Positions 31,205-44,551 of a stretch of DNA of 64,000 nucleotides are shown one piece after another; within the stretch, counting starts at the first letter, position 1, and the number at the start of each line of letters is the position of its first letter. The notes under the pieces were generated by a model that saw only the letters and a list, made by a program, of their open reading frames with translations, searched no databases and was not told where the DNA came from. Source of the DNA: Oikopleura dioica (Eukaryota > Chordata > Appendicularia > Copelata > Oikopleuridae); NCBI GenBank assembly GCA_907165135.1, contig OU015569.1, positions 6,138,001 through 6,202,000 on the forward strand, read 5' to 3'. The translations under genes and the position numbers were made by a program.

Positions 31205-33720
31205 TTATCTTTCGTTATTATGAAGTAAAAATTATCATATAAAATCCAAGGATAAATCCATCAATGTTGCATGTGAATTTCAACAGTAAACTCGATAGCC
31301 GAAATTATCGAGAAAAAAAGGCATCAGTTTAGAAGCTTAGCTCATTTTTGCAGTTCTAAAGGACACTTGTTTCGCCTGATTTGGAATATTTCAAGAGCAC
31401 CTGTCAAAGGCGACCTCGAACTAGCGGTATCAGCGACTATGACAATTGTTAAACGTTACTGCGCATTTGATAAAAACGGCTGTCACCGTGGCAATCATTC
31501 CTCAAATCCTTATTTCAAACACTCAAGGGAAGTTTCTAAAAGCTGTTTTGAGGCCTTTCATCGTCGACAAAAAACAGCAATAGTAAATTATTTTAATGAA
31601 TGTCGCTTCATATTCGAGTCTTTTTTTTCTTGGAAAATATGCGGGAAGAGATAAAGTAGATTAATATCCTTGGGCTTTCCTCTTGAGAAACATGAAAACG
31701 CGATTTAAAATTGGTTAACAAGGGTCTTTCTTTCGCCATATCGTGTCCCGATGAAATTCTTGACTCTACTCGAGAATGGATTATCGAAACGCACACGTGG
31801 CAAGTGGTCTCAGGATTGCATATATTACAGAATGTCATTGTCTCTTTATTTTCATTCAAAGGAAGACGGAAGGCTTTCACAAGTCTATAGAAAGCAAGTC
31901 ATTTGATGAAATAATGTTCCGATAATCCGCAAAGCGAATTTCGCAGAGCACGTTCCCTCTCGTCATGGCTTTGATAAGACAAACCTTTATTTGAGTTTAT
32001 TTTGAATCTTGAAGAGAATTATTTCTTAAAACGAAAAAGGGTTTCTTGATAAGCGGCTTAGAAGGTTTCGTCAAGTGTTGAGTTTAGCAACGTGGCTTCA
32101 CGCACTTTTATCAACCTCGATAAAAGTCCTTCAGTGTGACCTTTGCTCTAAAACAACTGTTCAATCGTGAAGCTACGACTGGAACCGATTTTTCATAAAT
32201 TTATTTTGAGAAAATCTTATCGCTCAAGAAGCTTGTTTCCTCTGCAAAAATAAATTCTTCTAATTAGCTCCGATTTTTTCACAAAAGTAACTGCTTACTT
32301 AACCCTTTTTAGAGGAAAATGAAGAAGTTTTCACCACGTTTGAATATCATATGGAAATGACTATGTTCGTCTTAGCTTGTCCAGTATGTTAACCTTTGCT
32401 ACACGTGTAAAGACGTGCTTTAGCTTGTTCGCAAACTTTGCAAGTGTGAAATTCTGCGTTTATCCTCCATCTGAATGTCTAAAGCAATTCGCACCGATTT
32501 CGAAAGAGCCTCGAAATCAATCTCCTTAATTAAATGAAAAATATCAACGCAGCCCTAAAAGGCTTTTCTTTTAATTGCCAAAATAACAAGTTTGTCATTT
32601 CCGGAAGCGGGCCTCTTTAGAAATCCCAGCCTGCCAAAGATACTCTCACCTGGAATGAGAACAGGCTGGGGAAAATAACAGTGAGTTCGCCGAAAACTTG
32701 TTCCCAACTCTAAAAGCTTTGTTTGTCTATAAATGCATAAGGTGACGCAATCCATAGTGTTCGTTCACTTAGGTCAAGCGACACGAGTGCTGGAGTCACC
32801 CTCACTAATTCTACTTCGGGCCACGTTTGTATTGTCAGTACGAATTCACGGAATGCCTTAGAATCGCTTTCGAAATCCGCAATACTTGATCCCTTCTTCA
32901 ACTTCAATTTGTAGAAGCAAATTCAAACGTTGTGTCAAAGTACAGCTAGATATATAAATGAAGTTCTGATTGATTCGTTCTTAATTGCCTCCGCCCGCAA
33001 CCGAGAAATGTTTTGACAATTCGCTAGTTGACCGAAACTATTCCTCAAACAACAAAACTCAGACAATTCCAGCTCCGGGATTCCAAGAACACATTCTTCA
33101 TTTTCTTCGTTGTCGCCAATTTCAAGCAGGAAAAGTCTCACTTTGCTATTTCGTTCTTCGAAGATGGCGACTAAGTCGGATTAATCCGCACGTTCCATCC
33201 TACAGCGTACATCGAAATGCCACTCGGTATACGACATTTTGGGCTATTCTGCGTTTGAGAGAAACTATTATGCTTCGGGCTTGATTCAGAGTTTCTAACT
33301 TTCATCAAGTTATTGTTCTTTTTCTAAGTATGTCATTTTCTGATTGAGAGACAATTATTTTGACATATTACTCGGTATTTGACAGCGAAGGAATTGATCG
33401 CTTGCTTCTAAAAGCTCTAGACTAACACAAGATCATATCTCTCGTCATATTTTTCCTCCGAAACCGAATTCTTGATTTTTAGTCACTAAGATTCAATTAT
33501 CCGAATTTCGAATATGATTTTCAGTGTATAATAATTAGTATACCAGAATTTCAAATTTTAATGCCAACTCCATTTGCAAGTTCGTCAACAAAAAAAAACT
33601 TGCTTGAAGACTATAATGGAAATAGAAACACATACTTGCATCGTCGATGTTAATTTATTTCTTCTTAAAAATGGTATTTTCTAAAGGTACTATCCTGAAA
33701 TATTCCCATTAGATAAATTG
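31205..33720. other. Gene-poor stretch, unresolved minus-strand ORFs
   Basis: Minus-strand open frames at 32710-32907 (FREFVLTIQTWPEVELVRV) and 32935-33141 (GIPELELSEFCCL) look partly protein-like and could be exons of a gene or a decayed element, but no family or splice chain is recognised. The remainder is AT-rich with no visible structure. Confidence 0.25.
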
Positions 33721-34900
33721 AACTATAAGGTCGGGTGCGAAAGGTGCTGCGGTCAGGGGTGATGGGTCTCGATTACCCTCTAGCGCCGCGCGGGTCGCCA
33801 AGTCGGCGGAGGAGCAAGCGAGTCCGGCGATAAAAGAGAAAGCTAATGCATTATTCTGCTATTGGATCATGTTCCTGTAATTTTTGCGCGTGTTGGGCCT
33901 GGCCGTTCGGTGCCCGTTAACTTTACGTGGGATGACCAATCCAAAAAATAAACTCAGAGATTTCGAATTTTACGAAGAAAACTTAGTGAGAAAAGAAACA
34001 TATTTGACGCCGCTTTGCCCTCCGTCAATTTGAGCGTTTATCGCTTATAAGAGAGTCTTATCCACATCTTCATGTCGTCGATAATTCAACCTAAAACAGA
34101 TGAATTACCTCAAGAAAACCAATAGAAACTGGAGAAAAATGACCAAGAAACTAATAATCAGCAATAGGTAAGCTTCTGAATAAAAACGTTACGCGTAGAA
34201 GCCTGAAATCGCCGATAGATCATCGAGAAGTTTACTGGCTAAATAATAAAGTATTTGTTAAATGCTTTGACATTTTATCGCCATCCGCCAACAGAATTTT
34301 TCTAAAAGCGATCCGGGGATTCAGCTTTATACGCCACGCATGATTCGTATATATAGCATCATTTAAGAACTTGAATATGGAATGTGACACGAATTCAAAA
34401 GTGCACTACCAAACAATCAACGTCCAACAGGTAGATTATTACTTCCATCAAAAAAATTTAGCAACGCTCATTTTCAAAATATTGCCACAATAAAGAAAAA
34501 AAACACTGTAAATAAAACAAAAACGCAAAAAAGCATTTTCCATTTTAAATGGGAAACCAGCACAAGCGAGCCAGAAGTAATGATGGCAAGAAGAAGATCC
34601 CGCTGTGCCAGACGAGTGCATAATCAAAACTTGAGAAGGCTGCTAGAAGACTTTGTAGCTCATCAACTGCTTGATACATAACGATAAGCTTTGTCTCTGT
34701 GTTACAGTTTGGCGATAGGAGAGCTCGAACTGCCGTACACTCTCGTACCGTACCTTTACTGTAACCCCTGATGCAGGCCCCGGCCGCTACCCCACTAAAT
34801 GATCTACCGATTTGGGTATGACTTTTCGGGTCATTCCCCGGAGCGCATTTCGAGTTTGTTAGCTATTGCGCCGGATAAGCGTTATTTCCAAAGTGTTCCA
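33721..34900. other. Two GC-rich patches and a small Arg-rich ORF, unexplained
   Basis: Patches 33730-33850 (tagcgccgcgcgggtcgcc) and 34700-34880 (gcaggccccggccgctacc) stand out against AT-rich surroundings and have no coding signal. In the second, gttacag at 34704 and ctgtaac at 34757 pair as an inverted repeat. Between them a 33-codon plus-strand ORF (34580-34681) begins MMARRRSRCARRVHNQNL. None matches an RNA or protein family I know. Confidence 0.25.
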
Positions 34901-35996
34901 CCCTTCTCATAGATCGATGTAACATATTGTAGTTAAACGCTGTAAAAATATTTTTAACAATTAATATTCAATTATTACATTGTAAAATTTCCAATGATAA
35001 AAAGATTAAATGACCCCGAATCAATCATTTTTAAACCACTTCTCAGAAAAACCCAGAATTCCACCAAGAGTGCGGCCATGAGAGCCTGTTCTAGTGACTT
35101 AATAAAAATCACAAAATCAGAAATAAACAATCTTGTTCTTGTATTTCGTTTGTCTTAGCACTTAGTAAAAGCAGGAAGGAGAAGGCATTTACATCAGCAA
35201 AAAGTTATATTTGAATTTTCATTTTCACGCAGTCCGTAATCCGTGCTGTGGAATATAATCCGCTTCTTCGGTGTCATAATCACTAAAAATTCCGTTATGT
35301 TTGTATTTACATTTTTGCTTAGACATAACTTGGAACCGAAAAAGACATTCGAGACATGTTTTCAAAGGTATTGACTAACATTAAAAGAGTGTTTCATATA
35401 AACAGTACGGATAATAAAGAAGCTTTAGTCCCTAAACGAAGATTATAAAGGCAAGATAATAATTTTTTATCAGGAAAATGTTTTTCATCTTAATACAATG
35501 TCAGTGAGAAGCGTTGATATTCGTTAAGAATAATTAATTGCCAAAACAATTCGCATCAATTATTGATTTCATAGGAATGGAACTTCTTCAACGGTCGAAC
35601 TAGCGCAAACTGTACGGGGGCAAAGTTAATTATTTTTAATAATCATAAACGCGTTTTTTTATTCTTCCTCGAGATTTTTTATAAATTTTACTTCGGTTAG
35701 CTAAGTTTTGACCAAACTTCAGAATTAAAAATTCAGAAGAATTAAGATTTAAGGTGTATAATTTGCTCAATGATCAAGAATGCATCGACAATCCCGAATC
35801 GTTAAATTTTAAAATTGATCTTGTCACGTTACAGCAATTCCCAAAAATTAGAGTGGCTGAGGTCTTGCCCGACTTTTGCGGTCTTGGATGAGATCAAAGC
35901 GAAAATCAGAGACGCGAAACAACGTGAATTCGGATTGAGGTGGTTTTTAGAAGGCTTCCTTGACTTGAGCTGACTACTGTTAATGCTGGCGAGTAG
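34901..35996. other. AT-rich intergenic stretch
   Basis: About 1.1 kb without recognisable genes or repeats. Confidence 0.45.
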
Positions 35997-37545
35997 CTAC
36001 CTGAAAGTTCTTTTGCGCTTTCGCCGTTTCTCAATTTGAAATTGGCGCAGTTTGAAAGACGCTGCCGATGAAATCGCAAAGCTCGAAGCTAGCGCAAAGT
36101 TCATAATGATGCCGACCGAGTTTGCAGCGATTATACACACTATAGCTTCGACTAAGTTGATTCCCGAGGTCACGTGATGCTGCGAGATCGGCTGAAAGGC
36201 AAAGTTCGAGCTAAAACTGCTCATCACTAGAAGATATTATAGGAAAGAGCGAAATGGATTTTCGAACCTTTCCCGAAGATGGTGTTTGGCAAGCCAATGA
36301 GGATAGTGACCATTGTGGCGAAAACGGAACAGCAAGCAGCGAAAAGCGCGGCCGCGGCGCCCAGGCCAGAGAGAATGAAGTAGACGGTGTTGAAGTGATA
36401 CGAAATTGAACCAGCAAAGCCAATGAATGCTCAATTTTAGAGCTCAAAAAAGTAGCTGATTGAACATTTTTACCGACTAGAACAGCACAAACTGCGATGA
36501 GAAGATTGAGTGTTTCGTCGGAATTAGAAAAAGCTGAGAAACTTGAGAAATTTGTGATATCGGATTCACTCCTGAAAAGTGTAACATAAATACAGTACTT
36601 CGTAAAAAGAATTTGACGAATTTTCGATGATTACCTTATTGCTTGTTCGCCGATGTTCGTATGTCTCAGTTCATTGTCGACTTCGATGAGAAGCTTGTAC
36701 CTAAATTAAAAGGTTGCGTGATAACTGTATCTTTGCTGGCATTTACGTATGTAGAAAGAGTTTTCACGCAGACTTGGTACGTTAGAAATGTACCGTTAGA
36801 TAAGCTCACGTGACTTGTTAGAATGTTTTTGAATTATGGTTTACACACAGGTTTTTCTGAGTTGGGTAAATAGCACCGAGCGAGCACAAGCTTTTTCATT
36901 TTGGATCGAATACACTAGAGCTTTAGAAAGCTCATCAGATAGTGTGTGAGACGTTACTAAAACTGGCAGAAATGACGCGCTCAGAACTTTCGATTTCTTT
37001 CTCTTCCATTTCAACTCTTTCTTGGACTCAATATAATGCTGCATCATTTACCCATAGAATGTGAAGAGAAAGTGCACAGCGCCCGCGAAAATCTGAAAAA
37101 GACAGGTTCCAATAACGATTTGTCGGAAAGTGAAGCAGCTGGCCAAACAAGCGGACGGTGTGGGAGTTATCCGTGACTGATTATGTTCTTCCACGAATAA
37201 TATAGCGTATGATTAAAAAGAGTGCTCCCTCTTTTACTGTAAGCGATGCAAATTTGTGAATTATTATTTCGAGAGAGTTCAAGGGCGTGCTCGGCATAAC
37301 GAGAAATCTCTAAGAAAGGCTCACGTGTGACTCCCTCTATCTGAGAATTACTACTTCTTGTCGGGTATGGGTGCGCTCCTTACAAGCGTAATTTTGGAAT
37401 TGTGGTCAAAATAGCGTGTTTGTTTAGAACTAGTGCACGAGTCAATACAGCTCTTCGACAGCGAAAAAGAGCCTCTCAAGCGAGCGATTTTGGATGTCGC
37501 CGATGTTGACATGCTAGATAGTGTCCGTTGAGCATTATCGCCCAT
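35997..37545 (-). CDS. Four-transmembrane protein with large first loop
   Basis: The ATG 37543-37545 opens MGDNAQRTLSSMSTSATS, a Ser-rich cytoplasmic N-terminus. TM1 lies at about 37140-37050 (IVIGTCLFQIFAGAVHFLF). A loop of about 130 residues encoded by several exons (36960-36570, including YKLLIEVDNELRHTNIGEQ) follows. TM2 (LNLLIAVCAVLVAFIGF), TM3 (YFILSGLGAAAALFAACC) and TM4 (EAIVCIIAANSVGIIMNF) come next, then a basic tail (EKRRKRKRTFR). The layout of four helices with the big loop between TM1 and TM2 is claudin/MS4A-like in outline; TM1 has an MS4A feel, but no signature decides it. Several intron joins in the loop are tentative. Confidence 0.55.
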
Positions 37546-39861
37546 GTTCAGCTCTATCTTTACTTTTCATATTTTTGGTGAGAGCTACCTATCCCCACCT
37601 TCACCCGCAATATTCAAAAGTCAAAATTGATAATTTCGCTATAATACAAAAATTCAGTGCTCAAAAAATCAAGAATGTGAAATCAATGGTCCGCGATATC
37701 TGTGAGTGATTGGAAAAAAAGCTTAAGAAACCGCAAAAAGTGTGCTCCTAATCTTATTGGATTCCACACTTTCTATTGAATATTTTTGCGGTCTCGTTGA
37801 AGGTGTGAATTAGAATTGATTGGCACAGGCGGTGATATTTCGCTAGGCCAAACGCTCGAGTCAAATCGAATAGATTAGCGCCGCTGGAAGAGTAAGTCGG
37901 TCAAGTGTCCTTTATCAATCCTGCAACAACACGGAGCCGCGCGAATTTCCTAGAGCAGTGGAAGGCTTTCTCGCGTTGCCATATAAATACTATGATATAA
38001 ATTATATCATATAATTATCAAAACCAATCAAAACTCTTAAAGGTCGTCAAAACATCGAAAAATATAAGCTAAAAAAGTGTTTTGCGCCTAGGAAAAAGAG
38101 ATTCGATTATCATATTTTAGTAAGTACCAAAACGCTATTGTTTTAGGGGATGATAAGCTTCTGCTTTAGTAATCACGTGCTTTATCTTGATATTCTCAAG
38201 TGAACCCTGATTAAAAGCTCTCTAACAACATTTTAAAAACAATATTCTAAATTATCTCCAATACGCGTTGAAATTTCAGAACATGTTTAACCTAGTTTAT
38301 CAATTTTCAAATTTCAAATGTGCACTCAAAAAGGGTTGAACATTCCTTGGCATCTTGATCGGCGAATCGTTGAGTGGCAAATCTTAAATGAGTTGGTGTT
38401 AAAAAAGCCGTTTATTTTAATTTCTATTTTCTGGAATTTTCGAGCAAATTTTGGGAAAAAGGCTGAGCGCGTGGTGGTATTTTTGCGTGAACACTTACTG
38501 AATAATCTCGTTTTCATACTTCATACTATCTCTTGGCATGCGTGGCGGGGGTCCTTATTACTACAAAATCTTGGGCTTATAGCACGGATCAGCGAAAGGT
38601 CGCCTCTTCAGAGAAATGAAGAACTCTTCACTCCCCGAACAAAAAGCTCTCTGATCGGGCGCTTAAAAAAATTATATGAAGTTAATCCATTTCGCAGTAT
38701 TTTTGTTTGCCACAGAGATGATTCTTTGAAAGTCAAAGCATTTTAGGGACAATGCGCTATCAAGGAAACAAAAAAGCAGAATACAAGCCGAGTAAAATAG
38801 CTCAGCTCGTCGAGAATGCCACTCACTCTCCTCAAGTGTAACTTGGATTAATCCCCGTGCCTTTCTCTACTTTCGAGCTCTAGAATGCCGTTCTCAATCT
38901 TTCCATTGTTCTGCTACTAAAGATGTTGCTGACGCACTTACCGTACTGATTGACGATTGTCTGAATTAACATAATTGCCATTTTCTGAAGTGGCGCGTCT
39001 CCAGTTAAACTATTCATAGTCACAAATTATTCTATTTTGGAGTTTTTCTTTGGTTGCTTTTGATCTCGTAAGTTTCCTGACTATCTCTACTAAACAATGA
39101 GTTTGACTGAACGCTCACTTTATTCTGAATATTTATCATTGACAATTAAGAATTAATGCTTTCTAAATTTAATCCATTTCGTAAATAAACAAGTGATTAC
39201 TTTATATTTCTAGCTAACGGCTGCGCTTCACTTGGAGCCATCTCTCAAGACGTAGGAAATACACCAGCTGGTTCTCAAGACAAAGTTGCTAGGTTAATAT
39301 TCAGGACTCTATTCCGACAAAGTGACGAGATTATTTTTTAATGCGGGACATTTCTCTAGCCTTTTGAACAATATTCTATCTTTTTGGACATTCCTTATGA
39401 TCCGCCATTATTCGAAAAGCTTTTTTCTTTTATTTTAATCAGTTGAGAATGATAAAGGCGAGGCGCGAAAATTGTAGTCACTTTGTTTAACAGCTGCTTG
39501 AACCCCGCTGCGGTCAAATTTAAGGGTTTCCTAATTTAAGCCTTATCTAGCGTTGCCGCAATTAAGGGTTTAATTATAGCTAGATTAACTTCTGCAGTGA
39601 TTTTTGGGATAAAAGATCACGTAATCAAATAAAGTATCAAAACCGTTATTTTTTTCTTGTTACAGGCTTACTATCCGTGTACTGAAGTTTTTTTCTATCC
39701 CAAAAACAATTGAAACGATAATTTTTCAATAAACTTTGCAAAGAAACTTTTATTATTATCAGCCATTGGATACGACATAAAAGATAAGGAAAAAATCAGC
39801 AGTGAAAAGCAGGTAAACACCAGAATAGCACATGACAACATCTTAAATATAGAATCTACCT
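37546..39861. other. Gene-poor stretch with hairpins
   Basis: Contains an imperfect inverted repeat at about 37725-37795 (accgcaaaaagtgtg ... cacactttc..tttttgcggt). A plus-strand ORF at 38318-38746 has no recognisable domain and neighbouring-like AT content. TTAAGGG strings occur near 39521 and 39572, but no complete element was found. Confidence 0.3.
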
Positions 39862-41840
39862 TCAATTGTGGGAGCCAAGAATCAGATCATTGGTTCTGTT
39901 GTGCATAATATTATGCTCATCGCTTTGCAGATTTCTATCTTCACGGATAGAGTCCTTGTACTGACGATAAGCCATCAATCCACCGAGAATTATTATCCCA
40001 CCAAAAATAAGCCAACAGACTCCAATTGCTTAAAAATGCTTTTGAAACAGAAGAAAGCAAAAATGAGTTACTTGTTCGGTCGATTTTGCCTCGTTTAGGT
40101 TGTTTAGAATTAGCAGTAATGACGGGCGATCTCAAAAAAAGAAGATCTGACTTTTTCTCCTGTTTGAATTTGTCCTCCGGCCAGAGATAGGCCTTGCAGG
40201 ATACTGACATATTCCCGTTTTTTACTTTTTTCAATTGAAACGAGGAAGTGTCCTTTGCCAGCCCTACCAGGAACGTGTCTCTTCCTAAATCATCATTTTA
40301 CTTAGAAAATCAAATTTTAGTACCTTCATAATATTTATATCTTGCGAGGGGATTGGAAGTAACATCACATTTCACCGTCACTTCTACCACAGTATCATTT
40401 TCTTTCATTGCCGTTGTGGAGATGTTGGGTTTTGAAAGGAAATAAACGTCGACAGTTGTACTGTTGTGTAATTCTCCTGCCTTGCAGCGAAAATACTTCC
40501 TCGATTTTATCGTCCTAAAATCAGAGTGTTTCGATGTCAAAAAGATAAACCTACGTTTCATATGACAAGGAAATGTCTCCAGAACCATTTGCAACCACTG
40601 ACCAATTTCCAGCGACTCTCTTCGATGATCAGTGGGGGCGCAGGATTGCCATCAGCTTCACATTTAATTTTTGTTTTTTCACCAATCTTGAAATAACTAG
40701 AGGAATAAACAAGTGTGTTTATTTGAAATAACATACTTAGTGCCATTATAATCAATTGAATTCACTGTAAAAAGATTGACATAAGTCGTTAAGTATTTGA
40801 AATCCACTTTTGATTTACTCGTCACATCGTACGTTTTCACTACATCGCCACTTTCCTAAGTTAAATTAAAATCAGTAAGGGTTGCTAACTGAACCAGTTT
40901 GTGATGCATTTCGCAGGCGATTTGTCTGCCATTTATATCCTTCCCATGTGAAGAAAAGAATCCTCCGAGCTCATTTTTGTTTACTTTGAGAATTGCAGTT
41001 CCATTTTCCAAATCGACAGTCTTTGAGAACGATCCAACGGCGAAATTGGCTTTTTTTACCTTCGGAAATTCATTTTTTATCGAACACTCGGCTATTGTAG
41101 CATTCGAATCCTCTGCAGAAAAACTCATCGTTGTTTTCTTGCAAATGGTGAATATATTGCAAATATGTGAATTGAAAGAAAGAATCAGAGACTTTTTGAA
41201 ATAAATGCTATCATAAAATCACCATTTTCTTAATGCTTATGACTCCCTCTTTCCAAACTTGTAGTATGGACTGCTTGAGGATGTAGTCGTTGCCACAGGA
41301 GACATTGATTAAAACAATCTTTCCTGACATATCAACGGTCAAATCGTCAATTTCAAGCGCTCCTTCAATTCTTCGAGGCGTATTACTGAGCCGACAGGCC
41401 GAATTGTTTTTCTTATTTCCAAGGCAGTGTTGAAACTTCAACGCAATCTCCTTCGGGAGAATCTCTCCGTCGTATCTCATTTTCTTCCAAAGCGGCTCGC
41501 CATTCACTTCAACTTTACCTTGTAGAACCTTGATTCTTGAACCATTGATTCGACCAAATTCAGCGTCAATTCTTAAGAAACTCTATTTTAAGTTAAAAGA
41601 TAAAGCAAACCCTAATGGAAAGTCTCCGCAATCGACGAGCCCATTTGACAAGTCAACGGAGAACGGAATAGACAATTGTGATCCTTCTTTGACATTTAGA
41701 TATTTCGGAATCTCGCCAACATTAAATGCGTGTATTTGTGCCAGTAATAAAAACGCTGCTTTCACCTTCGACGGGCTCAAAATTTAGTGCAAGGCAATAA
41801 ACTTATCAGTCATCTGAGCTCCTAACTGAGAGATCATCAT
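39862..41840 (-). CDS. Single-pass immunoglobulin-superfamily receptor
   Basis: The last exon encodes a transmembrane helix (IGVCWLIFGGIIILGGLMAY) and a 35-residue tail ending ILGSHN. Upstream exons carry Ig-like segments: KIKCEADGNPAPPLI, KYFRCKAGEL, TVKCDVTSNP and RQIACEMHH. The N-terminal exon (about 41775-41617) encodes a hydrophobic leader KAAFLLLAQIHAF but lacks an ATG. A 14-nt first exon at 41827-41840 (ATGATGATC...), joined by a 51-nt GT-AG intron in phase, supplies the start (inference). The ectodomain has at least three Ig-like units and several Asn-x-Ser/Thr sites. It is probably a cell-adhesion or recognition receptor; the family is not resolved. Confidence 0.7.
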
Positions 41841-42217
41841 TGTATACTATTATAAATAATAACTTATTACGACATATTTCGTCCCACAGTCGAGGTTCCT
41901 TGAAACTTCAGAAACTGGGCTTTTGTTCGATTGTCTGGTGTCTCTTTTGAAAAGATCTACTATTTATGTCCAAGGTTTGAATGTATTCACTTCACCATAC
42001 TTGGCGATATTCTTTTGTTCAGGCGCTATTTGTGATTGTGTGAGTCGCTAGAGCATAAAATTCTCGTCGTTTTTAACAATGGCAAATAACAGTTACTAAA
42101 TCGACTGTTCAAAGCGTGCCACTCAATCTAAATTTTGATACTTTCATTAATCGACTCACTCATAATTCTGAGAGAGGGAAGACTAAGATTTTTAAATATA
42201 AAGCGAGCTTACTTTAA

Positions 42218-43127
42218 CCCTTACCGGTCAAATGGCAAATGACGACTAAGTTCGTGAGGCCTAGGTTCGTGTGACTAGGTTCGTGGTGGGTTCTGCCAGA
42301 GTATTGAAATCGGCCTATATTTTGGGGCAGTAAGGGAAATGGGTTGATGACTAGGTTCGTGTGACTAGGTTCGTCAAATTTTGGTTGCTAAATATGAAAC
42401 AATCTTCATTCAATAAATTTGAATCCAGTAAGAATCATTCGTCTCTCTCGTTGTTCCTTAAACAAATGAGTTCCTGTAATAATTTAAATTTGTACTCTTT
42501 TATAATCCAAATTCCACGAACCTAGTCACACGAACCTAGTCGTCACGAACCTAGTCTTCACGAACCTAGTCACACGAACCTAGTCATCACGAACCTAGTC
42601 TTCACGAACCTAGTCCCACGAACCTAGTCTTCACGAACCTAGTCTTCACGAACCTAGTCATCACGAACCTAGTCATCAACCCTTTTCCCTTACTGCCCAA
42701 AAATTTTTTCTATTTAAAATTTCACGAACCTAGTCACACAAACCTAGTCATCAACCCGTTTCCTTTACTGCCCCAAAATGGTGAAGATACAAAAAAATAC
42801 ATATAAAAATCCAAATTTCACGAACCTAGTCACACGAACCATTGTTGCCGACATGGCACCCACGAACCTAGTCACACGAACCTAGTCCTCACGAACTTAA
42901 TCATCGGTCTCGGTCAAATGCGCCATGTTACATGGCCCATGTACGGTGTATATTTTGATTTTTCAAAATTTCAATCATATCATTTTTTACAGAGTCACTA
43001 CTATTTTAAATCACCTCTTTTTTAAAAGGACTCTTCAGTGCTAACAGCATACTCTGAAAGATAGGGTTACACTTAACAACAAAACCTCAAAAAAACGTGA
43101 TTGAAAATTGGCTTTGGCCGGTAAGGG
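42218..43127. mobile_element. Inverted-repeat element D carrying a palindromic minisatellite
   Basis: The ends CCCTTACCGGTCAAA and its inverted copy with one change (CCCTTACCGGCCAAA) mark a 910-bp unit. The left flank is TTAA; the right flank reads TGAA, one base off. Inside, the unit CACGAACCTAGTC is repeated about 16 times on the plus strand between 42518 and 42905. Its reverse complement occurs about five times between 42240 and 42380, so the two arms can fold back. A second inverted pair (ggcagtaagggaaatgggttgatgac / gtcatcaaccc..ttactgcc) lies within the arms. Confidence 0.75.
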
Positions 43128-43349
43128 TGAAAGATCTTCTTGTCTGAATATATTACGGGTCCACATTGTTTTACTACCAAGTGCAGTGATTCAAGAACAT
43201 CAGTGATATAAATTCATGCAGAAAAGTTTAAAAGCGTCTCGCATTAAAATAAATGATATAATTTATATTTATCGCATCAAAATCTATAAAAATTTTTCTC
43301 TCGTAGTCTAAAATTATGATATTGAGTATACCAATGATAAATCTTATCA

Positions 43350-44328
43350 ATGCCTAATCATTTAAATAAGATAATATGCGATATATATAAGCTTATTTTC
43401 TTTAATGAAATTATCGTAGGAATTTATATGTTTGTACAAGCTAGAGCTTCGTGTTCCTATCCTAACGACCAATGTATGCATAAGAATGCATCACTCTTCA
43501 ATTGCAAACACAGAAATTCAAGAAGCAGTTTCATTTCCATAAAGAAAATTAAACAGTTTTTATTTATGGCAGAAGAAAACTGTTTTTACACGAGAGAAAA
43601 TCCACATTGTAAAGATAGAATTTGTAACATCTGGTAGACTCACTAGAAAGATAACATTTATAATTTATTAAGGGTGACATGCAAGGAAACCGGAAACTTT
43701 TCAACTGAAACAAAAACATACTATACAATTGAGAGAAAGCTTGGAGATGTTGTTCCTCTGGAATTATGGGCATCAGCTCTTTGTATAATTAATATATCGG
43801 CAATCTTGCTCTTTGGTCTGCTCATTAAGTTCGAGGTAGGTGTCATATTCGAATGATAAGCTCATTTAATTCAAAAATTTATAACGCAACTCAATATCAT
43901 TTTATTCGTAAATTCGTTTGATTATCATAACCATAAATACTGAGTTTTAGGTATTTATTCATTTATTTGAAGGTGATGAAAAAAAGCTTTGAGCCGCTTT
44001 TATCGACATTAGTTGGCAACTTCGTGCTCATAATATTAATGACGATTTCTGGAATGACTTCATTGACTCTTGAAGCTCAGCGGCCAGCTGCTGGGTTCAC
44101 AGTAAGTAAGACAATTCTTCTATATGATAATTCTGTTAAAAGCTGCTATTTACACTCCTGGCTGTCAGCATCGTCCTGCTTATACTCTACAAAGTCTTGG
44201 TTCCTGAACCTCAGCCTGGAGACCTGTCACCTTACCAAGACACTACTGAGCCGAGAAATACTGTAATTGCGACTCCAATTACCCTGCCGAACTCACCAAG
44301 ACAAAGCTCGATAACGACTGTTGCTTAG
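43350..44328 (+). CDS. Cys-rich multi-pass membrane protein
   Basis: Exons about 43350-43633, 43673-43835, about 43973-44101 and 44142-44328 join in phase. A hydrophobic leader (IIVGIYMFVQARA) precedes an ectodomain with at least eight cysteines (SCSYPNDQC, CFYTRENPHCKDRIC, TCKETGNF). Then come three membrane segments: WASALCIINISAILLFGLLI, LLSTLVGNFVLIILMTI and LLFTLLAVSIVLLILY. A cytoplasmic Pro/Thr/Ser-rich tail ends SSITTVA. AATAAA at 44368-44373 gives the 3' end. With the leader counted as an anchor it would be a four-helix protein. Family unknown. Confidence 0.6.
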
Positions 44329-44367
44329 TTATTCTCTTTATATTTATTAATTGTTTATAGTGTCCAC

Positions 44368-44373
44368 AATAAA
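44368..44373 (+). terminator. Poly(A) signal AATAAA
   Basis: Forty bases after the stop of the preceding multi-pass protein gene. Confidence 0.5.
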
Positions 44374-44551
44374 ATATAAGCTTGGAATGAAAACATATTT
44401 TTACACTTCAGTATTGTATCCAAATAAGCGAAAGTCCCAGTAGTACAACTGGTGAAGTTTTTGCGAAGCCTGTTTCTTGTTAGAGACCACTTTCTGCCAA
44501 GCAGATCTCCATTGTTCTATAACTTTTTTACATTCGTGCTTTCTTTGTAAG

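Noticed and set aside
38318-38746. 142-codon plus-strand ORF
   Set aside because: Composition follows the local AT-rich background and no domain or splice signals support it.
42240-42905. CRISPR-like array of regular repeats
   Set aside because: Spacers are only 1-3 bases and units occur in both orientations inside a eukaryotic element; this is a minisatellite.
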